Translations under genes and position numbers: made by a program
Shown here: one piece after another, positions 27,342-34,649 of the stretch
Position numbering within the stretch: the stretch's first letter is position 1
How the letters are laid out: the number at the start of each line of letters is the position of its first letter
Assembly: GCF_004115085.1 (NCBI RefSeq)
Contig: NZ_QXJP01000002.1
Location: 186,001 to 250,000, forward strand
DNA: 64,000 bases
Source: Longirhabdus pacifica
Lineage (GTDB): Bacteria > Bacillota > Bacilli > Paenibacillales > DSM-105158
Direction: 5' to 3'
The notes under the pieces: model-generated
Told to the model about the DNA's origin: nothing
Seen by the model: only the letters and a program-made list of their open reading frames with translations
The model's database searches: none

Positions 27342-28132
27342 ACGGACACGACTCCTTTAATAAGTGGATGAGGATCATAATTGTCAATCTTGAAGTCTTC
27401 ATATTGAAATGCAAAAATATCATTTACTTCTGGATTGATACGCATACGTGGTAAAGGTCTAGGTTCTCTTGTCAATTGCAACTTTACTTGTTCTATATGG
27501 TTGTGATAGATGTGCACATCTCCAAACGTATGAATGAATTCACCCGGTTTTAGATTACAAACTTGCGCTACCATCATCGTCAATAAAGCGTAGGAAGCGA
27601 TATTGAACGGCACACCTAGAAATACATCCGCACTTCTTTGATATAATTGACAAGATAATTTGCCATCTGAAACATAAAATTGAAATAAACAGTGACACGG
27701 TGCTAATGCCATTTCCGGTATATCCGCTACATTCCATGCATTTACCATTAATCTACGTGAATTTGGATTTTGTTTAATCTCTTCAATGAGGTTAGAAATC
27801 TGATCCATCTCGCCACCATCCTTTGCTGGCCAAGATCTCCATTGATGACCATAAACAGGACCCAAATCCCCATTCTCATCCGCCCATTCATTCCAAATAC
27901 GAACGCCATTGTCTTGTAAGTATTTCACGTTCGTATCTCCTTTTAAAAACCATAATAGCTCATGAATGATGGATTTTAAATGCAGCTTTTTTGTCGTTAC
28001 TAACGGAAAGCCTTCTTCTAAATTAAATCTCATTTGATAGCCGAACGTACTGATCGTGTTCGTTCCCGTTCGATCTCCCTTGTTTTGTCCATTTTCTAAT
28101 ACGTAACGACACAAATCTAAATATTGTTTCAT
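27338..28132 (-). CDS. thyA: Thymidylate synthase
   Basis: A 264-residue ThyA that methylates dUMP to dTMP using methylene-tetrahydrofolate. The catalytic cysteine is in [13 protein letters not shown] at about residue 146. The dUMP-binding arginines are in RRLMVNAWN and [26 protein letters not shown] precedes the ATG. It overlaps folA by four bases and lies directly downstream of the HAD phosphatase gene. Confidence 0.97.
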   Translation of the reverse strand: MKQYLDLCRYVLENGQNKGDRTGTNTISTFGYQMRFNLEEGFPLVTTKKLHLKSIIHELLWFLKGDTNVKYLQDNGVRIWNEWADENGDLGPVYGHQWRSWPAKDGGEMDQISNLIEEIKQNPNSRRLMVNAWNVADIPEMALAPCHCLFQFYVSDGKLSCQLYQRSADVFLGVPFNIASYALLTMMVAQVCNLKPGEFIHTFGDVHIYHNHIEQVKLQLTREPRPLPRMRINPEVNDIFAFQYEDFKIDNYDPHPLIKGVVSV

Positions 28133-28177
28133 TTGTTTTATCTCCTCGCAACATTTTATACCGATATAGTGAAATGG

Positions 28178-28822
28178 TTATATACTACTCCATGGATATG
28201 CATGAATGACTGCTGACAATTCAGTGGGATCATCCACTAAATAATTAGGTTCCCCTTCTTCTAATAACGTCTTCGCATCAAATCCCCACGTTACAGCGAT
28301 GATTGGAATTTCTGCTTTTTTACAAGCAGCAATATCCCTATACTCATCTCCAACATATAATACTTGTTGTTTGGATATGTCATACTGATCTACATATTTT
28401 TCTAATGAATGGTGTTTACCAAAAATATGAGCAGAACTATACACATCTTGAATATAGTCTAACTGGTTAGTGTGGCAAAATTGTTCGATGACATCCGTAG
28501 AATTAGATGAAAGAATGCTTATATTGTAACCAGATTCGTTTAATTTTTGCAAAACGTGTCCCATACCGTCTACCATTTGTATCGTAGGGACCACTTCATT
28601 TAACTTTGTTTTCATCTCGTTAATAATCATAGGTAATTTGAAAATTGGTATGTTCATTTTTAAAAACCGTTTCGGCAGGCTTAACTGACTCCATTGTTCT
28701 ACTTCAGCCAACGATATACGCTGCAAATCTTGTTCGTCAGCTAACTCATTGTACAGTTCAAAAAATAACATTTTAGAATTCACAATGGTTCCATCAAAGT
28801 CAAACAGTATGTGTTTTTTCAT
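28178..28822 (-). CDS. HAD-family phosphatase (PpaX/Gph-like)
   Basis: A 214-residue haloacid dehalogenase-superfamily enzyme. Motif I FDFDGTIVNS (residues 8-17) has the nucleophilic Asp. Motif II is LSSNSTD near residue 105, and motif IV is YVGDEYRDIAACKKA. The helical cap lies between motifs I and II. Phosphoglycolate or pyrophosphate would be typical substrates, but specificity is unknown. The gene begins inside the end of the vanW gene (23-base overlap), with GAGGTG as its ribosome site. Confidence 0.85.
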   Translation of the reverse strand: MKKHILFDFDGTIVNSKMLFFELYNELADEQDLQRISLAEVEQWSQLSLPKRFLKMNIPIFKLPMIINEMKTKLNEVVPTIQMVDGMGHVLQKLNESGYNISILSSNSTDVIEQFCHTNQLDYIQDVYSSAHIFGKHHSLEKYVDQYDISKQQVLYVGDEYRDIAACKKAEIPIIAVTWGFDAKTLLEEGEPNYLVDDPTELSAVIHAYPWSSI

Positions 28823-29627
28823 ATGGGATATATTTCACCTCTGAAAAATTACTCAATACTTTCTTAATGTCCATGCATTGCCCACTTTGTTTATCTATTT
28901 TACGTCGCCAAATTTCATTTTGCCTAAACCACTTTTCATCTTGTTGTATAAATTGATGATGACGTTCCTCAATGTGATAACTATATGGCAAATGCTGATC
29001 ACTTTGTATAGAACCTTTGAGATGTTTATCGGTCATCCATACTTTAATTTGAAAGCTTTGCTCACATGGGTTGTAGAAACGTAAATCTACATAATTATAA
29101 TACACACTTGCACCGCTTCCAAATGGAAGTGTTCTCCTATCATCTGGAAAAGGATCGAAACTATGATGGTGCCGCTCTGTTACCTGTAAAGGAGTATGCA
29201 AAACTAGCCAATATAACAGATTAGCTAATTGACATAACCCACCGCCAACACCACTTCTTACTTCACCATGTGAAAGTAATAATCCATCAATAAATCCTTT
29301 CCTTCTAGTGGGTTTTCCTATTTGTCTCCAAAAAGAAAAGGTTTCATTCGGATGAATCACTAAGCCATCTAGTTTAGGAATACAAAGCGCTAAATTGACA
29401 ATTTTATTTTCTTGCAATTGTGGATTGGAATTTCCGAGTTTCCTTCGCAAGAGCGACTGATGCTTTTTACAACGAAAAGGGTATGTTTCTTCTTGTCTCT
29501 CTGCTGCAAATACAAGCTTTGGAGATTGGCGGTTTTGCCGAATATCTCTCCATTTCCTTTGCAGTCTAAGTTGGGTTATTCTACATAAGAGGAAGAAAGG
29601 AATTTTTCTTAACATTTTTTTTAACAT
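28800..29627 (-). CDS. VanW-family protein
   Basis: A 275-residue protein with the VanW core: FSFWRQIGKPTRRKGFIDGLLL near residue 100 and the signature GVGGGLCQLANLLYW near 127, then HHHSFDPFPDDRR. VanW occurs beside glycopeptide-resistance genes, but most members are unlinked to resistance and their role, probably at the cell wall, is unknown. Here it lies in a row with an Sfp-type transferase and a HAD phosphatase, likely one operon. Confidence 0.85.
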   Translation of the reverse strand: MLKKMLRKIPFFLLCRITQLRLQRKWRDIRQNRQSPKLVFAAERQEETYPFRCKKHQSLLRRKLGNSNPQLQENKIVNLALCIPKLDGLVIHPNETFSFWRQIGKPTRRKGFIDGLLLSHGEVRSGVGGGLCQLANLLYWLVLHTPLQVTERHHHSFDPFPDDRRTLPFGSGASVYYNYVDLRFYNPCEQSFQIKVWMTDKHLKGSIQSDQHLPYSYHIEERHHQFIQQDEKWFRQNEIWRRKIDKQSGQCMDIKKVLSNFSEVKYIPYEKTHTV

Positions 29628-29664
29628 GTTAATCCCCTCACTCTTCTTTATTCAACAGCACCAT

Positions 29665-30375
29665 TCACTTTATGAAAACAGCGTGTGGTAAGCACGATGA
29701 TAAAAATTGTTCCATACTAAGTGTGTGCAATACAGGTTGTTTTTTAGGACTGCTGCTCTTGCTACATATTGAAAAAATATAATCACTTTCAACAGAGAAA
29801 GAATGAAATTGGTATGTATCTTCATAGGTAACAGAATGAAAGCGAATGGCATCCTTCAGCTCAAAATAAAAAGAATCTAATGCAATGGATAATCCTTTAC
29901 CAACATGCTTGATAAAACTTTCTTTTAATGTCCAAATGGTATAGAACATTTCAAGTTGTTGCTGCTTATCCGAAATGTTTAATAGTAATTCACTTTCTTC
30001 TTTGGCAAAAAATCGCTGTGATAGCGCTAGTACGTCAATGTCTTTCTTTTTTTCAACATCGATACCGATAGGATGTTCTGCAATGCCACACACTACCCAG
30101 TCTCCAGCGTGTGATAAATTAAAATGAATATCCGCTCCATCTTTCAACTGTGGTTTACCAAATTCATTTTTTTCAAAAGAGATGCTTTCCCACTGACATT
30201 GCCTATCTTTGACCAGTATATGCCGTAAAAGTAATTCTGCTATTAAAGATCGAACTGCGTCTTCGCGGTGATAAAACTTTTTTAGTTTTTCCCTTCGTTC
30301 TTTAGAGATAAAACCAGATAGTTCTTCTATTTTCACTTCTTCTATTGCAGAAATGTTAACTCCATAACATTGCAT
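29665..30375 (-). CDS. 4'-phosphopantetheinyl transferase, Sfp type
   Basis: About 236 residues with the Sfp signatures GIDVEKKKDID (magnesium/CoA site) and WTLKESFIKHVGKGL, and FNLSHAGDWVVC before them. It attaches phosphopantetheine from CoA to carrier-protein serines. The ATG at 30375 follows AAGGATGA. No NRPS, PKS or lysine-pathway gene is in the window, so its partner carrier lies elsewhere. Confidence 0.88.
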   Translation of the reverse strand: MQCYGVNISAIEEVKIEELSGFISKERREKLKKFYHREDAVRSLIAELLLRHILVKDRQCQWESISFEKNEFGKPQLKDGADIHFNLSHAGDWVVCGIAEHPIGIDVEKKKDIDVLALSQRFFAKEESELLLNISDKQQQLEMFYTIWTLKESFIKHVGKGLSIALDSFYFELKDAIRFHSVTYEDTYQFHSFSVESDYIFSICSKSSSPKKQPVLHTLSMEQFLSSCLPHAVFIK

Positions 30376-30853
30376 AAACATCATCCTTTGACTGTACATT
30401 ACAGTGAAATAAATGTAGTTGAAATAAGTAACTACTATTTTAAAACTACATAAGTGAATTGAATTAGTTAAAGGAACTTATTACCGCTAATCATAAGATG
30501 AAGAAATCTTTACACATGATGAAAAATGAAGTACTGCATAAAACATGGTGCTGCGCAAAGCAAAGTGCTCCATTTTCACAATATCACTACTATATCATAC
30601 GTATGACATGTCCTTCACCTTCTTTTACTTATTTTTTCATGCTATACCGTTTTATGCTAATCATTCTTTAGCGTTTAAGAAAAACTAACATCTTTTTTCT
30701 CTTTTGCTTATTTTGCTTATTATATCAAATAGTAACATAAAAGGGAACATACGATCTTATTTTATTTTATAAATATAAAAACTCTCTTCAACCCAACTCA
30801 TACATGAGGTCAAAGAGAGTGCAATATAAACAGTATGATGGAGTAATTGGAAA
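30376..30853. other. Long intergenic region with structured segments
   Basis: About 480 bases without a gene. A segment at about 30492-30507 (ATAAGATGAAGAAATC) recurs at 47776 and, in part, at 50086. An imperfect hairpin (GAAAAATG-AAGTACT with AGTGCT-CCATTTTC) spans about 30523-30580. The hisC terminator is at 30776-30820. Confidence 0.45.
30776..30820 (-). terminator. Intrinsic terminator of hisC
   Basis: On the - strand ACTCTCTT pairs with AAGAGAGT around a 24-base loop and is followed by T residues, 34 bases after the hisC stop. Confidence 0.65.
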
Positions 30854-31927
30854 CTATGCCTTATCGTCATTCATGATATCTGTAAGCGCATGGATGAATT
30901 GCTCCATTTCTTCTTCTGTTCCGATACTAATGCGAATGTAGTCATTAATTCTTCCATTTGGGAAATATCTAATTAATATTTTTTGCTTTTTCAACTGGTT
31001 TGTTAATGAAGCAGCATCATACTTTTCATGCGTTGCAAGCAGGAAATTTGTGCTAGAATCAATGACTTTAAAACCGATCTGTCTTAATGCCTCTTTCGTA
31101 TGATCTCTCGTTTGTATTAATGATTGCACCGTCTTATTGAAGTAAGCTGTATCTTTTATTGCAGCTTCAGCAGCAGCTTGAGCTACTGTATCGACTGTGT
31201 GTGAATTAATAGAATTTTTAATTCGATTAATGCCTTCGATTAATTCTGGTTGTGCAATGCAATAACCAACACGCATACCAGCCAAGGAACGGGATTTAGA
31301 GAGCGTACGAGTGACCACTAAATTAGGATAATGTTCAATTAAGGATAATGCCGATGTACCACCGAAGTCTATATACGCTTCATCTATAATGACAACACAA
31401 TCTTGGTTATGTTGCAAAATTTCTTCTATTTCTTTCAGCGGTAACGCTCTACTAGTCGGTGCATTTGGATTAGCAATAACGACACCAGTATTATGATGTA
31501 AATAGTCTTTTACATTAACCTTCAGATCTTCATCTACTGGTACTGTATCATAGGAAAGCGCTAACAAATTAGCGTAGACAGGATAAAATCCATAAGTGAG
31601 GTCTGGGAACCTTAGCTTCTTCCCGTCCTTATTTTCAAAAAAGGCCATAAAACACATGGCTAATACTTCATCAGAACCATTACCTATAAAAATATGATCA
31701 AGTGGAAAACCATGTTCTTCCCCTATGGCCTCCCTCAAATCATCTCCATTTGGATGAGGATAAAATCTCAAATCAGCATTTGCAGCTTGCTGTATAGCTT
31801 GTATCACTTGCGGAGAAGGAGCAAATGGATTTTCATTCATATTTAATTTAATATAATCTCCGTCTGGTTGCTCTCCTGCTGCATAAGGCTCGATTCCTTG
31901 TACGATAGCGTTCCAAAATTTACTCAT
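30854..31927 (-). CDS. hisC: Histidinol-phosphate aminotransferase
   Basis: About 357 residues of a class I/II PLP-dependent aminotransferase: LNMNENPFAPSPQVIQ at the N terminus, an NPNAPTSRALP block, DEAYIDFGG, and the PLP lysine in TRTLSKSRSLAGMRVGY. It transaminates histidinol phosphate and, in Bacillus, often also aromatic keto acids. The start is the ATG at 31927 or the TTG two codons earlier, which lies closer to the AGGAGG. It is monocistronic; no his or tyrA/aroE gene is adjacent. Confidence 0.92.
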   Translation of the reverse strand: MSKFWNAIVQGIEPYAAGEQPDGDYIKLNMNENPFAPSPQVIQAIQQAANADLRFYPHPNGDDLREAIGEEHGFPLDHIFIGNGSDEVLAMCFMAFFENKDGKKLRFPDLTYGFYPVYANLLALSYDTVPVDEDLKVNVKDYLHHNTGVVIANPNAPTSRALPLKEIEEILQHNQDCVVIIDEAYIDFGGTSALSLIEHYPNLVVTRTLSKSRSLAGMRVGYCIAQPELIEGINRIKNSINSHTVDTVAQAAAEAAIKDTAYFNKTVQSLIQTRDHTKEALRQIGFKVIDSSTNFLLATHEKYDAASLTNQLKKQKILIRYFPNGRINDYIRISIGTEEEMEQFIHALTDIMNDDKA

Positions 31928-32051
31928 ATTCAAAAATGACCTCCTGATGTTCTTCTTCTCGTTTTTACACAATTGTATTGTGTGTTATTTATTCATGTTA
32001 AAATTATATCATAATGACATGTTACTGTTGGTTTTTCTTTGATGCTTACAT

Positions 32052-32082
32052 AGAAAAAAATCCTGAAAAAACAGGATTTTTA
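32052..32082 (-). terminator. Intrinsic terminator of the methyltransferase locus
   Basis: On the - strand AAATCCTG pairs with CAGGATTT across six T residues and is followed by a T run. Confidence 0.75.
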
Positions 32083-32127
32083 AAGTGCTTTAATCAAATT
32101 GGATGTTTTATTGATTACTACTTTTGT

Positions 32128-32906
32128 TTACTCCGCTACAAGAAAACGATAACCACAATCATATTGTAATAGATTGAGCATCTCTCCATATCGCTTCTCC
32201 CATTTTCCACTGGATAAATCAGCTTTTAAACGTTCAACAGATGAATCCACAATAGATCTAGGTGCGTTAGCAAAAGACGATATACCCTTTCGAAATATTT
32301 CATCAAGGTAATTTTCTGGTCTTCGCCATGCAGAACAAAAGAAATGATCTTCTATATTGTAAGGGATGAGAAAAGGAAGTAATTGAACATTTCGTTTTAA
32401 TATTTTTTCCATTAAAGATACAAGTTTATAAATAGGAAGATGTTTATCCATCGCATCATGAAATAAGTCGTCGAAATAATGAAACATCCAAAAATCTGAA
32501 GGAATCAATCTAAAATCATTCGTGAAAATCACAATGCTTCCACTTGATTTTAAAACTCTTTTCATCTCACTAAAACTTTTATCCAAAGAACTAAAATGAT
32601 GTATTGCATTGGTACAAATGATTCCATCCACGTATCCAGAGGAAGATTTTCAGCAGCTCCTTGATTCCAAGTTAAATTTTTATGTCTCTTTGATTGTTCC
32701 ATCATAACTTGAGAAGGCTCTACAGCCGTTACCCTATACCCCATGTTTGCCAATTCAAAACTATAGTTTCCACTCCCTGCACCTACATCCAAAATATGCG
32801 CAGGTACATTTATATTCAAATGAGACAATATCTTATGAGTCAGCCTGTCATCTGCTTTCCGTGTGACGTTATATGTATTTCCTATCTTATTGTATCTAGT
32901 ATTCAC
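32128..32906 (-). pseudogene. Frameshifted SAM-dependent methyltransferase
   Basis: Two overlapping frames together form one class I methyltransferase. The first carries the SAM motif HILDVGAGSGNYSFEL and the acidic VTAVEPS. After NLPLDT it runs into a non-homologous tail. The second frame resumes at VDGIICTNAIHHF, the expected continuation, and runs to the end of a normal-length protein (~255 residues). The break is near 32630-32640. The GTG start follows GGGGAGAAGAAG. A sequencing error would also explain this. Confidence 0.75.
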
Positions 32907-33427
32907 TCCTCTTCTTCTCCCCTTTCAACGTTTAAAACCTATATTTTAACCGATACGTTTTAAATTCGATGTTATATTTTTTGAAATAAATAAAAATATT
33001 AGTTAAAGCGCATGAAATTCAATTCACTTTAGCTTTCCATTAATGTTACAATAAATATGTAAAATATACAAAATAAATACTGTCTCGCAAACGCATCTGA
33101 ACACACAATCGCAATAAAATAATCATAGTAAATGTTGTACATAAGTAACCGACTTCTCTCATATGATGTTTTATTGCAAAAGCTTTGCGAAGCAAAGCTA
33201 CTTCGTAAGCATGAGGATAAAAAGCTAAGCTTGCTTAGCTGGATGCCAAAAGCTTTGCGAAGCAAAGCTACTTCGTAAGCATAAGAAAAAAAGTGAAATC
33301 TTGTTTCACTGATTTCGTACCCAAAAGCTTTGCGAAGCAAAGCTACTTCGTAAGCATGAGGATAAAAAGCAAAGCTACTCCGTAACCGTCTTCATCTTAA
33401 ATCTTTTCAAAATGAAGGAGAGAGAAA
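32907..33427. other. Intergenic region dominated by repeats
   Basis: About 520 bases with no gene. The left 250 bases are AT-rich and show nothing clear. The right part holds the hairpin repeats at 33178-33386. Confidence 0.6.
33178..33386. repeat. Cluster of three 35-base palindromic repeats plus a fragment
   Basis: Three identical 35-base copies lie at 33178-33212, 33248-33282 and 33323-33357. Each contains AGCTTTGCGAAGCAAAGCT (an eight-base stem with a GAA loop), then ACTTCGTAAGCAT. A shortened fourth copy is at about 33365-33386. Between them are two further perfect hairpins, AGCTAAGC/GCTTAGCT (33223-33240) and AGTGAAA/TTTCACT (33292-33310). The array lies directly upstream of an oxidoreductase gene. 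Confidence 0.85.
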
Positions 33428-34423
33428 ATGAAAACAAAGCAAATCGTTTTAAATGATCGCCCAAGCGGAATGCCTAAGGAAGAAAATTTCAAATTAGTAG
33501 AATCAGATTTACCCTCCCTACAAGAAGGACAACTGCTAGTAAAATCGCTTTTTATTTCTGTTGATCCTTACATGAGAGGAAGAATGAACGATGCTAAGTC
33601 TTATGTTCCTCCATATCAAGTAGGTGGTCTTATTGATGGTGGTGCCGTTTGTGAAGTCGTTGAATCTGCTTCTCCTGACTGGAAGCAAGGTGATATTGTG
33701 CTTACACAATCTGGCTGGCAAACGTATGCGGTTATTCCAGCTGAAACCGCGATGAAAATTGATCCTGAACTAGCTCCAATCTCTACTGCATTAGGTACTA
33801 TCGGCATGCCAGGACTAACGGCATATTTTGGCTTACTAGATATAGGTAAACCACAAGAAGGTGAAACCGTTGTCGTATCTGGTGCAGCCGGTGCCGTAGG
33901 ATCGGTTGTGGGACAGATTGCTAAAATAAAAGGAGCAAAAGTAATCGGCATAGCAGGAAGCGACGAGAAAAATGCATATCTGAAAGAAGAATTAGGATTT
34001 GACGAAGTCATCAACTACAAAACGGAGAATGTGTTCGAGGCAATACAAAAAGCTTGTCCAAACGGTGTAGATGTGTATTTTGATAATGTTGGTGGAGACA
34101 TTACAGATGCCGTACTACTTCAAATTAATCAAGGTGCTAGAATTGTATTATGTGGACAGATTTCCATGTACAACTTAGAAGATCCTGAAGTAGGGCCAAG
34201 ATTACTAGTTAAATTAGTACAAAATAGTGCTCTCATGCAAGGGTTTATCGTAACAAATTACATGCATCGATTTGGAGAGGGATTTAAGCAACTTGGGCAA
34301 TGGGTAGCAGAAGGAAAAATAAAATACAGAGAAAACATAGTAGAAGGATTTGAACATACACCTCAAGCTTTCTTAGGACTATTTTCTGGTGAAAATATTG
34401 GTAAGCAATTAGTTCAGGTCTAA
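33428..34423 (+). CDS. NADP-dependent oxidoreductase, MDR family (YfmJ/CurA-like)
   Basis: A 331-residue zinc-independent medium-chain reductase. It has the NADP-binding motif VSGAAGAVGSVVGQIA near residue 155 and SVDPYMRGRM near residue 45, the signature of the leukotriene B4/curcumin reductase type. It reduces activated C=C bonds in aldehydes or ketones in the cytosol. A GAAGGAGAG site precedes the ATG. A terminator follows, so the gene stands alone. Confidence 0.9.
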   Translation: MKTKQIVLNDRPSGMPKEENFKLVESDLPSLQEGQLLVKSLFISVDPYMRGRMNDAKSYVPPYQVGGLIDGGAVCEVVESASPDWKQGDIVLTQSGWQTYAVIPAETAMKIDPELAPISTALGTIGMPGLTAYFGLLDIGKPQEGETVVVSGAAGAVGSVVGQIAKIKGAKVIGIAGSDEKNAYLKEELGFDEVINYKTENVFEAIQKACPNGVDVYFDNVGGDITDAVLLQINQGARIVLCGQISMYNLEDPEVGPRLLVKLVQNSALMQGFIVTNYMHRFGEGFKQLGQWVAEGKIKYRENIVEGFEHTPQAFLGLFSGENIGKQLVQV

Positions 34424-34454
34424 TCGTATCCATTTTCAATTTACTTATTATATC

Positions 34455-34491
34455 TAAAAGAGCAGCTCTCTATGTTGAGGGCTGCTTTTAC
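34455..34491 (+). terminator. Intrinsic terminator
   Basis: TAAAAGAGCAGC pairs with GCTGCTTTTA with inner CTC/GAG pairing, 30 bases after the oxidoreductase stop. Confidence 0.75.
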
Positions 34492-34649
34492 TTTGTATAC
34501 ACCCTATTCACTGTTCACAATTTAATTTGTCGGCATACATAGGCCATCATCCAATCAATATGCCCTTTCCGCGAATATCTTATTGCTAAAGTCTATTTCA
34601 TGAAAAACAAACAAATAGCAAACTTATGGTCATAAGGAGAGGAAATGGA

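Noticed and set aside
30520-30585. Imperfect hairpin in the sfp-hisC gap as a possible ncRNA
   Set aside because: Several mismatches and no promoter or terminator on either side; kept only as part of the intergenic description.
33029-33340. 103-codon frame on the - strand with repeated LRKAFG strings
   Set aside because: The open frame arises from the hairpin repeats; no ribosome site, and the repeats explain the pattern.
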